From assembly GCA_018883715.1 (NCBI GenBank), contig JAHLFP010000008.1, forward strand, positions 1 through 46,599: a stretch of DNA of 46,599 bases, written 5' to 3'. This document shows positions 1-6,854 of the stretch, piece after piece. Position numbers and translations under genes: made by a program. How positions within the stretch are numbered: the first letter of the stretch is position 1; every line of letters starts with the position of its first letter. Below the pieces are notes generated by a model. That model had not been told where the DNA came from, did no database searches, and saw only the letters and a list, made by a program, of their open reading frames with translations. The DNA comes from Candidatus Allofournierella pullistercoris. Its GTDB lineage: Bacteria; Bacillota; Clostridia; Oscillospirales; Ruminococcaceae.

Positions 1-155
1 GTAATTTCTCAGATACAAATCGCTTGCATCCACGAATTACTTGTTTTTTTGGAATTGTTTAACGTGATTTTCCATCACGATAAAGGTTCCGTTCAAGCTT
101 CTTGATATTGTTCAATTTTCAAGGTCCTATAACCGCTGCCCTCTCTCGAGGTAGC
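1..155 (-). other. Probable rRNA operon leader (16S gene lies left of window)
   Basis: This stretch lies directly downstream of a perfect consensus promoter and has no credible ORF. Read on the minus strand it contains GGACCTTGAAAATTGAACAA. That resembles the CTTGAAAA(C/T)TGAACAA-type leader and spacer motif common next to 16S and 23S genes in Firmicutes. I infer that transcription runs leftward into an rRNA operon outside the window. No mature rRNA sequence is visible, so another stable RNA or a highly expressed gene remains possible. Confidence 0.55.
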
Positions 156-161
156 TTACTT

Positions 162-190
162 ATTATATCTCGTCAGTGGCCATTTGTCAA
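162..190 (-). promoter_or_regulatory. Consensus sigma-A promoter (P1, probable rRNA promoter)
   Basis: On the minus strand the -35 is TTGACA (185-190) and the -10 is TATAAT (162-167), with a 17-bp spacer. Both hexamers match the consensus exactly. It reads left out of the window, with a start expected near 155. Confidence 0.85.
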
Positions 191-271
191 CCACTTTTTT
201 GAGATTTTTCAACCGGCTTTTCAACCAGCTATTTCAGCTTTTCAGCAGCGCCGCTTCCTTGCGGCTCAGTT

Positions 272-301
272 ATAATACCACACTCCCACCAAAGAAGTCA
301 A
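272..301 (-). promoter_or_regulatory. Second upstream promoter (P2) with A/T-tract UP-like element
   Basis: Minus strand TTGACT (296-301), an 18-bp spacer and TATTAT (272-277) sit about 110 bp upstream of P1. Phased A and T tracts at about 302-350 lie where an UP element would be. Tandem P2/P1 with an A/T-rich upstream region is a typical rRNA operon arrangement. The rest of 191-413 shows no gene; the 67-residue plus-strand ORF there is a low-complexity artefact. Confidence 0.65.
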
Positions 302-453
302 CACCTTTTTTAAAAAAATTCTCACTTTTTTTCAAAAAACAATTTCAAAAGCAAAGGCTCGATCCCTTCCTTCTTATTTATATATAGGCTACTACCGTCT
401 AACTTTCAACCTACTACCATGCACAACATTCCACACCCTGACCCGCCAAACAC

Positions 454-485
454 AAAAAAGGGAAGGCTCTCGCCTTCCCTTTTTC
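454..485 (-). terminator. Intrinsic terminator of the oligoendopeptidase gene
   Basis: The 8-bp stem GGGAAGGC/GCCTTCCC has a TCTC loop and is flanked by an A tract that becomes a U run on the minus-strand transcript. It starts 2 bp after the stop codon of the M3 peptidase gene. Confidence 0.9.
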
Positions 486-486
486 C

Positions 487-2190
487 TTAAAGTTTCTTGC
501 ACTGCTCCATGGTCCAGTCGTACACCTGCTGTGCAACCGGTTCAATGCTTCCCTCTTCAAAGGGGACTGCAAAACCGGCGGCCTGCACCAGTCCGGCGTA
601 GGTATCACTTCCGCCCTTTTCCACCAAAGCAACATACCGCTTCCATGCATCCTCTGCATCGTTCAGATGGGCGGCAAAGAACTGCAATGCCACCATCTGC
701 GCCAGGCAGTAATCAATATAGTAGAACGGATACTGATAGATATGCAGCTGCCGCTGCCAGCCTGCGCCCCGGCTGTAACAGGGGATACTGTCAAACTCAT
801 TCCAGGGACGGTATTTTTTCTCCAGTTCCAGCCACACCTGGTTGCGCTCCTGGGCCGTCAGTTCCGGTTTGCTGTACACAATATGCTGGAACTCATCCAC
901 CATACAGCCATAGGGCAGGAAGGTGAGTGCCTCCTGTGCATGGGAAACCGAATACTTCGCCGTATCCTCCCCAAAGAACAGGTGGTGCCAGGGGCTTGTC
1001 AAAAACTCCATGGACATACTGTGGATTTCACAGCTTTCTAGTCCCGGGCTTGCCAGCTCCTGGCACATTCCTTTTTGTGCCGCCACATAAGCCTGGAAGG
1101 CATGGCCCGCTTCATGGGTCAATACATCCACGTCCCCTGCTGTTCCGTTAAAGTTGGAGAAAACAAAGGGTGCACCATATCCCACAATGGTTTCACAGTA
1201 GCCGCCGGGAGCCTTACCGGGACGGCTTTCCAAATCAAACAGCTCACTTTCCGTCATGAACTGGATAAATTCACTGGTTTCCGGGCTCAGTTCCTTGTAC
1301 ATCTGAACCGCCTTATCCAGCAACTCCTGGGCCGTACCCTTGGGCAGGGGGTTGCCGTCCGCAAAGCTGATAGTGGTATCGCTGAACTTTGCCTCTGGGA
1401 TGCCGATGCGCTCAAACTGGGCTTTCATCGCCTTGTGAGCCAAAGGTGTTACATACCGTGCCACCTGTTCCCGGAAACGCTTCACGTCCTCCTCGTTGTA
1501 CCCCAGTCGTCCCATCCGCAGGTAGGACAGGGGGATATAGTTTTCAAATCCAAGTTTCTGTGCCTGAGCATTCCGGTTTGCAATCATCCGGGTGTAAATG
1601 TCGTCCAGTTCCTGCTGATGTTCATCAAAAAAGCGACCGTCTGCCTCAAACGCCGCACGGCGCACCTTGGCATCCATGCTCTGCTTATAGCGTGCCAGCT
1701 GGGGCAGGGTGCAAAGCTTGCCATCAAATTCCACCTGAGCGGTTGCATACAGCTTTTGGTACTGGCTTGCAAGGGCGTTTTCCTCCTGCATCAGTTCCAG
1801 CAGTTCATCGCTGGCACTTGCGGCGGCCACCTCCATCTTTTGAAGCAGGATTTCCCCGTACACTTCAGCCAATGCCCCTTTGTGCTCACTGGCTAAAAAG
1901 GCTCGGTACAATTCCAGCTGGGCATTTTCCACGCTGGGGGAATTGGCATCGAAAAAGTCATTTTCGGTATCATAGAAAGCATCGTTTGTGTCCAGTGTGT
2001 GGCGAATCTGCGCCAGACAAGCGGCGGTGGAAAACACATTGCTCAGCTTGGAATGCTGAACAAACACTTCCAGCAGTTCCTCACCACTGCCTGCGTTCTG
2101 TGCACGCTGGGTCAGCGTCTTATATTCGGCCAGCAATTGCTCCACGTCGGGACGCTGGTACTCCATCTTGTCAAATTTACAAATCTCCAT
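487..2190 (-). CDS. pepF: M3 family oligoendopeptidase (PepF-like)
   Basis: This cytoplasmic zinc metallopeptidase of family M3 cleaves short peptides, for example those taken up by Opp/Dpp transporters or released by larger proteases. The protein has 567 residues, a usual length for the family, and no signal peptide. The zinc site HEAGHAFQAY (HExxH) is at about residues 359-363, and a downstream Glu within ESCEIHSMSMEF (about 388) fits the third zinc ligand and following helix. The start follows a strong AAAGGAGG site; an internal Met at residue 9 is the alternative. It is a single-gene unit with its own promoter (2248-2276) and terminator, divergent from folT. The exact peptide preference cannot be read from sequence. 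Confidence 0.9.
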   Translation of the reverse strand: MEICKFDKMEYQRPDVEQLLAEYKTLTQRAQNAGSGEELLEVFVQHSKLSNVFSTAACLAQIRHTLDTNDAFYDTENDFFDANSPSVENAQLELYRAFLASEHKGALAEVYGEILLQKMEVAAASASDELLELMQEENALASQYQKLYATAQVEFDGKLCTLPQLARYKQSMDAKVRRAAFEADGRFFDEHQQELDDIYTRMIANRNAQAQKLGFENYIPLSYLRMGRLGYNEEDVKRFREQVARYVTPLAHKAMKAQFERIGIPEAKFSDTTISFADGNPLPKGTAQELLDKAVQMYKELSPETSEFIQFMTESELFDLESRPGKAPGGYCETIVGYGAPFVFSNFNGTAGDVDVLTHEAGHAFQAYVAAQKGMCQELASPGLESCEIHSMSMEFLTSPWHHLFFGEDTAKYSVSHAQEALTFLPYGCMVDEFQHIVYSKPELTAQERNQVWLELEKKYRPWNEFDSIPCYSRGAGWQRQLHIYQYPFYYIDYCLAQMVALQFFAAHLNDAEDAWKRYVALVEKGGSDTYAGLVQAAGFAVPFEEGSIEPVAQQVYDWTMEQCKKL

Positions 2191-2247
2191 GCAAATCCTC
2201 CTTTTCAGTTGCCGCCAAAGGGACGGCAGAAGTTCCTTGATAGTTCT

Positions 2248-2276
2248 ATTTTACCCTTTTTTGCCAAAGAGTTCAA
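2248..2276 (-). promoter_or_regulatory. Promoter of the M3 oligoendopeptidase gene
   Basis: Minus strand TTGAAC (2271-2276), a 17-bp spacer and TAAAAT (2248-2253), about 55 bp upstream of the start codon. Confidence 0.7.
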
Positions 2277-2293
2277 ATCCGGGAATTTTTATC

Positions 2294-2322
2294 TTGTAAA
2301 AACGTCTGCGCAAGAGTATAAT
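2294..2322 (+). promoter_or_regulatory. Promoter of riboswitch-folT transcript
   Basis: TTGTAA (2294-2299), a 17-bp spacer and TATAAT (2317-2322). The predicted start near 2329 coincides with the first base pairs of the THF riboswitch, so the aptamer would be at the extreme 5' end of the mRNA. Confidence 0.8.
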
Positions 2323-2324
2323 GG

Positions 2325-2427
2325 CGGTGCAGAGTAAAGGAATGTGCGTCAAGTGCCGGTTTGACGGGGAGTTGCAAACCGGACGAAAAACCCATGGTTT
2401 GCGGTACATTTCTTGCATCCCGCTGCT
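2325..2427 (+). promoter_or_regulatory. Tetrahydrofolate (THF) riboswitch
   Basis: The stretch has the conserved THF-aptamer segments in order: GCAGAGUA at the 5' side, GUGCGUCAAGUGCC, a hairpin GCCGGUUUG/CAAACCGG, and the 3' segment UUGCAUCCCGCUGC. GCAG/CUGC closes P1, AGGAAUGU/ACAUUUCU forms P2, and the CCGGUUUG pairing forms P3. The element precedes a folate-type ECF S component, which is the known context of this riboswitch class in Firmicutes. I recognised it by eye; a covariance-model search would settle the exact limits. Confidence 0.88.
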
Positions 2428-2460
2428 GCATAAACTGTGGATACCGGCTGTGCCGGCCTG

Positions 2461-2494
2461 CCTTTTTGTGCGGCATTTGTTGACAAAAAGGAGG
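2461..2494 (+). promoter_or_regulatory. Shine-Dalgarno-sequestering hairpin (riboswitch expression platform)
   Basis: CCTTTTTGT (2461-2469) pairs perfectly over 9 bp with ACAAAAAGG (2483-2491), and the latter overlaps the folT ribosome site AAGGAGG (2488-2494). No terminator-type U run follows. This suggests translational control, with the ligand state of the upstream aptamer deciding whether the site is free. A smaller hairpin CCGGC/GCCGG at 2444-2456 lies between aptamer and sequestrator. Confidence 0.7.
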
Positions 2495-2501
2495 TTTTCT
2501 T

Positions 2502-3068
2502 ATGGTTGCATTTATCATTTCCCAGTTTCGTCAGTCCTCTGCCCAGCTGGGGCGGAGCAGAACCCTTACCTTCACCGCCTTATTGGTGGGGCTTGGTGTG
2601 GTGCTGGATGCCCTTCATATTCAGCTGCAACTTGGCCCCATGATTCGGGTGGACTTTTCCTTTGTGGGCATTGCCCTAATCGGCCTGCTGTTTGGGCCAG
2701 TACCTGCCATGACCGCAGGGGCGGCCGAGGACTTCCTTGGTTGGCTTGTGAACACCTCCAGCGGAGCCTATTTCCCCGGTTTTACCCTCACCGCCATTCT
2801 GGCAGGGGCAATTTGGGGGGTTATGCTTTACCAAAGACCCCTGCACTGGACAAGAATTCTGTCCGCAAAACTTTGTATCAACCTGTTTTTAAACTGCATC
2901 TTGAACAGCGTTTGGCTGTCGGTATACTATGGAAAAAGCTTTTCGCTGGGGGTATTGCCCCTTCGTTTTCTAAAAAATCTTGCCGCTCTCCCTTTGGAGG
3001 TTCTCCTTGTGTATGCGGCGGCAAAGCTCATGCTTCGGGTGGTTCGCCCAAACGCTTATCGTACTTAA
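2502..3068 (+). CDS. folT: Folate ECF transporter S component
   Basis: This membrane substrate-binding (S) subunit of an energy-coupling-factor transporter imports folates. It works with the shared EcfA1-EcfA2-EcfT module, which is not in this window. The 188-residue protein has about six hydrophobic segments, and the N-terminal LTFTALLVGLGVVLDALHI and the following GPMIRVDFSFVGIALIG region have the pattern of FolT-family S components. Identification is strengthened by the THF riboswitch and SD hairpin immediately upstream. Translation starts at ATG 2502 after AAGGAGG. It is monocistronic and ends in a bidirectional terminator facing the convergent HAD gene. Confidence 0.85.
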   Translation: MVAFIISQFRQSSAQLGRSRTLTFTALLVGLGVVLDALHIQLQLGPMIRVDFSFVGIALIGLLFGPVPAMTAGAAEDFLGWLVNTSSGAYFPGFTLTAILAGAIWGVMLYQRPLHWTRILSAKLCINLFLNCILNSVWLSVYYGKSFSLGVLPLRFLKNLAALPLEVLLVYAAAKLMLRVVRPNAYRT

Positions 3069-3104
3069 AAAAGCCAGGGGATTTTAATCCCCTGGCTTTT
3101 TCTT
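3067..3104. terminator. Bidirectional terminator between folT and HAD gene
   Basis: AAGCCAGGGGATT pairs with AATCCCCTGGCTT, with A tracts on the left and T tracts on the right. It can therefore act on both convergent transcripts. Confidence 0.9.
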
Positions 3105-3963
3105 ATCCTGTCACCCTGTGAATCTCCGGCTGGGGTGCTTCCAGCACAAAATGGAGCAACGCTTTTGCCACTCCATCCCCATCGTTTGTGTCGGTGCACA
3201 CATCCGCCTGCTGTTGGATGGCAGGCCGGGCATTGCCCATGGCCACCCCCACGCCAGCGGCGGTGAGCATGGACACATCATTTTCCGAATCGCCACAGGC
3301 CATCACCTGGCTGGCTTTCAGCCCCAGATGCTCCGCAAGCCAGAGCAAAGCCGCCCCCTTGGTGGCATTTTCCGCATTAATTTCCAGATTGTTTTCCAGG
3401 CTGGAGGTAACACAAAGCCCGCTAACAGCTTCCAGCAGCCGCCGGGCCTTCACCCGATTTTCCTCCCTTTGGAAAAATAGCGTCACCTTTTCCAGCGTGT
3501 CCTGCTGGTGGATAAATTCCATGCTGTCCTCCACCTGCCGGCGGGAGGCACGTATGTAGTCCACCATCCCACGGGGTGCCCACTCTTCCACCCGCTCCAT
3601 AGCACTGCGCTGGGTATAACCCCAGCCATTCAGGAACACATCATAGGAAGCATATAACCCCCGGCAGACTTCCAGCACCTGCAACACCTGAGCACGTTCC
3701 AGCCACGCCCTGCGCAGAAATTCCCCGCTGGGCAGTTGCACCACGCTGGCTCCATTGGCAGTAATGGCATACCGCACCCCCGGCAGTTCCAGCAAGGAAG
3801 CGGGCACCCCGCCCAAGGGACGACCGGTGGCAGGGACAATCTCACATCCTTTTTCCAGCACCTGTTCCAGTACCCTCTGGGTAAAAGGGGAAATCTCGTG
3901 CTGGCTGTTCAGCAAGGTTCCATCCATATCAAGGCCCACAAGGCCAATCGCATACCCGGTCAT
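3103..3963 (-). CDS. Cof-type HAD-IIB family phosphatase
   Basis: A haloacid-dehalogenase superfamily hydrolase of the Cof/IIB class, probably a cytoplasmic sugar-phosphate or nucleotide-like phosphatase. The 286-residue length is usual for the family. Motif I LDMDGTLLNS (about residues 11-20, Asp nucleophile and acid/base Asp), the ATGRP segment of motif II, a lysine in the C-terminal half and motif IV GDSENDVSML are all present, with a type IIB cap domain between motifs II and III. It overlaps proC by ATGA (3960-3963), so the two are translationally coupled. The true substrate is unknown. Confidence 0.88.
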   Translation of the reverse strand: MTGYAIGLVGLDMDGTLLNSQHEISPFTQRVLEQVLEKGCEIVPATGRPLGGVPASLLELPGVRYAITANGASVVQLPSGEFLRRAWLERAQVLQVLEVCRGLYASYDVFLNGWGYTQRSAMERVEEWAPRGMVDYIRASRRQVEDSMEFIHQQDTLEKVTLFFQREENRVKARRLLEAVSGLCVTSSLENNLEINAENATKGAALLWLAEHLGLKASQVMACGDSENDVSMLTAAGVGVAMGNARPAIQQQADVCTDTNDGDGVAKALLHFVLEAPQPEIHRVTG

Positions 3964-4769
3964 TGCTTTGCCAGCTCCTTTGTTTTTTCAAAACTTGCGA
4001 TAACCGCTTCCATGGCGGCACTGCGCAAGCCCGCTTTTTCCAGGGCGCGAACCCCCGCAATGGTGCTTCCGCCGGGACTGCACACCGCATCCTTGAGTGC
4101 GCCGGGATGCACCCCAGTCTGCTTCACCATCTCCGCCGCACCCAGCAGCATCTGGGCGGCAAAGTCCAGCGCTTGCTGACGGGGCAGACCACAGGCCACC
4201 GCACCATCTGCCAGTGCTTCCAAAAACAGATACCCAAATGCCGGGCCGCAACCTGCCACCGCACTGGCAGCATCCATCTGGGCTTCCGCTATCTGCTCCA
4301 GCCGTCCCGCCGCCTGGAAGCCTTCGGTCATCCATGCCAGCTGATTCGGCTGTACCTGGGAATTTGCGGTGTACAAAATCAGTCCCTGTCCCACTGCCAC
4401 CGGGGTATTGGGCATAATCCGCACCATGGGGGCTTCCCATCCCAGCTTTTCCGCCAAGGATTGCAGGGTCAGCCCCGCCGCCATGCTCACCAGCAGGTAG
4501 GGCTTGGTTTTTTCGCGCAGTACCGGCTCAATCTCTGCCAGCACCTGCCCCATCTGATGGGGCTTTACCCCCAAAACGATGACCTGGCTTTTTTCCGCCA
4601 GCGCCCGGTTGTTTTCGCACACCGCACAGCCAAGCTCAGCCGCCAGATTTCTCGCCGTTTCCTGGCTTCTGCTGGTAAGTGCCACCGCCTGACCCGGCAG
4701 GGCTGTCACCGCCTTTGCCAGTGCACCGCCCATATTGCCCGCACCGATAAATCCAAAGGTATATTCCAT
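3960..4769 (-). CDS. proC: Pyrroline-5-carboxylate reductase
   Basis: Last step of proline synthesis: reduces 1-pyrroline-5-carboxylate to L-proline with NAD(P)H in the cytoplasm. The 269-residue protein begins MEYTFGFIGAGNMGGALA, a Rossmann GxGxxG, and has the P5CR signature region VRIMPNTPVAVGQG and a C-terminal dimerisation part with GGSTIAGVRALE. The ORF track extends this frame by 94 codons, but that stretch crosses a promoter and a terminator. The start at 4769 follows AGGAGGAG and matches the family N terminus. It is first in a two-gene operon with the HAD phosphatase. Confidence 0.95.
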   Translation of the reverse strand: MEYTFGFIGAGNMGGALAKAVTALPGQAVALTSRSQETARNLAAELGCAVCENNRALAEKSQVIVLGVKPHQMGQVLAEIEPVLREKTKPYLLVSMAAGLTLQSLAEKLGWEAPMVRIMPNTPVAVGQGLILYTANSQVQPNQLAWMTEGFQAAGRLEQIAEAQMDAASAVAGCGPAFGYLFLEALADGAVACGLPRQQALDFAAQMLLGAAEMVKQTGVHPGALKDAVCSPGGSTIAGVRALEKAGLRSAAMEAVIASFEKTKELAKQ

Positions 4770-4808
4770 TTGTTTCTCCTCCTTTTTCGCTACATTTTTT
4801 GTATCTTG

Positions 4809-4837
4809 AGCATACACCCCACCCCGAAAGTTGTCAA
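4809..4837 (-). promoter_or_regulatory. proC promoter
   Basis: Minus strand TTGACA (4832-4837), a 17-bp spacer and TATGCT (4809-4814), 40 bp upstream of the proC start codon. Confidence 0.75.
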
Positions 4838-4853
4838 ACACCTTACTCCACAC

Positions 4854-4887
4854 AAAAAATCCCCCGGCTGGCCCGCCAGGGGATTTC
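4854..4887 (-). terminator. Terminator of the efflux operon
   Basis: The stem AAATCCCC(C)GGC/GCC(A)GGGGATTT ends in a T6 run on the minus strand, just after the permease stop codon. Confidence 0.85.
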
Positions 4888-4890
4888 TGC

Positions 4891-6150
4891 TTATTCGTAA
4901 CGCAATGCTTCGATGGGGTCCATCTTGGCGGCCTTGTTGGCGGGGTAGTAGCCAAAAAACACGCCAATTGCCATGGAAAAGCCCACCGCAGTTGCAATGG
5001 CGGACAAACTGGGACGTACCGCATAGCCCAGCAATGCTGCGCCGGAAGCACCCATAATCAGCCCCAGCAGGATGCCAATGATACCGCCGATGGAGCAAAT
5101 TACCACCGCCTCGGTGATAAACTGCATCCGAATGGCAATGCCCGGCGCACCCAGCGCCTTGCGGGTGCCAATCTCTCGGGTACGTTCGGTGATGCTCACC
5201 AGCATAATGTTCATTACACCGATGCCGCCCACCAAAAGGCTAATGGCCGCAATGGCACTAATGGCCACCTGTACGGTGCCAAGCATGGAGGTCATCATCT
5301 CCACCATGGCCTCCATATTGGAAGCGGTAGCGGTATAACTGGGGTTGCGGGTGTAGTAACTGGAAAAGAAGGACTTGGTTTGCTCCAAAAGCCAGCTTGT
5401 ATCCGCCGAAGCCGAAGCCACCACGGTAAAACTCTGGTATCCTTGGGAAGCACCGCTCACCTTGCGGGCGGTATCCAAGGGAATATAGAAATCCGTCACC
5501 GGGTCCTCGCCTGTCAGGCTCAAAAAGCCATTGTCCTCGTATTCATAGATGCCCACCACATAAAAACGGAGCAGCTGGTTGTTCACCGTCATCTCAAACT
5601 CACGCCCCAGCACCTGGCTGGAGGAAGTTCCAAAGATGGTTTCACAGAACAAATCCGAAACCACTGCAATCTGACGCTCTCCGTCCGTGTCCTGAATAAA
5701 CCGTCCTGCAAGCAGGGTCACATCGTTGGCATTCATGTAGTCTGCATTTACACCTGTTACGGTCACATTGGCGCTGGTGTCCTGCTGTGTCACCTGCCCA
5801 ACGCCCACCGACTGGGTCAGGGAGATGGCGGCAATCTGACCCTCAAAGGCATCCTGATACTCGGCAATCATTTCATCGGTAATCAGATCGCTTTCCTCCG
5901 GCTGGGATGGCCCAAACAGATGCACCATATCCCCGCTGTCCTCGTTTTTTTGCTGTAAGCTTACGGTAATGTTACTTACCCCAAGCCCCTGCAAATCCTC
6001 GGTGATGTTTCCGGTAAGGGAATCGCCCAGGGTGACAATGGCGATAACCGAACCAATGCCGATGATAATCCCCAGCATGGTAAGCAGTGCCCGCATCTTG
6101 TTGGCCCAAAGGCTGGTCAAGGCCAGCTGTACATTATCAAATAACTGCAC
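4891..6150 (-). CDS. MacB-type ABC transporter permease (FtsX-like)
   Basis: Membrane subunit of a type VII (MacB) ABC exporter that moves peptides, antimicrobials or lipids out of the membrane. It has 419 residues: one N-terminal membrane segment (KMRALLTMLGIIIGIGSVIA), a large extracytoplasmic MacB_PCD domain (about 45-280), and three C-terminal membrane segments containing the FtsX-type core with GGIGVMNIMLVSITERTREI. It overlaps the ATPase gene by 14 bp and is the third gene of adaptor-ATPase-permease. The cargo is not evident. Confidence 0.9.
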   Translation of the reverse strand: MQLFDNVQLALTSLWANKMRALLTMLGIIIGIGSVIAIVTLGDSLTGNITEDLQGLGVSNITVSLQQKNEDSGDMVHLFGPSQPEESDLITDEMIAEYQDAFEGQIAAISLTQSVGVGQVTQQDTSANVTVTGVNADYMNANDVTLLAGRFIQDTDGERQIAVVSDLFCETIFGTSSSQVLGREFEMTVNNQLLRFYVVGIYEYEDNGFLSLTGEDPVTDFYIPLDTARKVSGASQGYQSFTVVASASADTSWLLEQTKSFFSSYYTRNPSYTATASNMEAMVEMMTSMLGTVQVAISAIAAISLLVGGIGVMNIMLVSITERTREIGTRKALGAPGIAIRMQFITEAVVICSIGGIIGILLGLIMGASGAALLGYAVRPSLSAIATAVGFSMAIGVFFGYYPANKAAKMDPIEALRYE

Positions 6151-6850
6151 TGGGTCCCGCCCCCTTTCGCTCGCCGATAAACTGCCCGTCTCGCAGGGTC
6201 AAAATCCGACTGCATTCCTCCGCCAGTTGCTGGCTGTGGGTAATCAACACAATGGTCATGCCACTGCGGTGTAGCTGATGGAACAAATCCATCACGGTGC
6301 GGCTGGTGGCGGAGTCCAATGCGCCGGTGGGTTCGTCCGCCAAAAGCAGAGAGGGATGGTTTGCCAGAGCACGGGCAATAGCCACACGCTGTTTTTGTCC
6401 ACCGCTCAACTCGTTTGGCTGGTGCTTTTCCCGCTGGTCCATCTGTACCAGATGCAACAACTCTCTGGCCCGCTGGGTGCGCTCCTTTGCGCCAATCCCC
6501 GCGTACAGCATGGGCAGTTCCACATTTTTCAGGGCACTGGTACGGGCAATCAGGTTAAAGGTCTGGAACACAAAGCCAATCTTCTGGTTGCGAATCCGGG
6601 ACAGCTCCTTGTCCCCGGCCTGGGCAATGTCCAGCCCATCCAGAATATAGCTGCCCTTGGTGGGGCGGTCCAGTGCACCAATGATGTTCATTAGGGTGGA
6701 CTTACCACTGCCGGACTCGCCCACGATGGCCACAAACTCGCCGGGATAGACGGTCAAATCCACCCCATGGAGAATCTCCAGCTCGTTGGGCTGTCCCACA
6801 TTATAGGTTTTGACAATGCCCTTCATCTCGATAATGGGTTGTTGACTCAT
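6137..6850 (-). CDS. MacB-type ABC transporter ATP-binding protein
   Basis: Cytoplasmic ATPase of the exporter (237 residues). Walker A GESGSGKST, Q-loop FQTFNL, signature LSGGQKQRVAIARAL, Walker B LLLADEPTGALD and a switch His in LITHSQ are all intact, giving the LolD/MacB subfamily pattern. I chose ATG 6850 (MSQQPIIEMKGIVKTY); the ORF-track extension to 6988 reads back through the adaptor gene in another frame. The start is 4 bp after the adaptor stop, so the genes are co-translated. Confidence 0.93.
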   Translation of the reverse strand: MSQQPIIEMKGIVKTYNVGQPNELEILHGVDLTVYPGEFVAIVGESGSGKSTLMNIIGALDRPTKGSYILDGLDIAQAGDKELSRIRNQKIGFVFQTFNLIARTSALKNVELPMLYAGIGAKERTQRARELLHLVQMDQREKHQPNELSGGQKQRVAIARALANHPSLLLADEPTGALDSATSRTVMDLFHQLHRSGMTIVLITHSQQLAEECSRILTLRDGQFIGERKGAGPSAVI

Positions 6851-6854
6851 GGCA

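Noticed and set aside
184-387. 67-residue plus-strand ORF
   Set aside because: Phe/Lys low-complexity translation of A/T tracts that form the UP-like region of the minus-strand promoters; no ribosome site.
4770-5051. N-terminal extension of the proC frame
   Set aside because: It crosses the proC promoter and the efflux-operon terminator; the family N terminus and AGGAGGAG site put the start at 4769.
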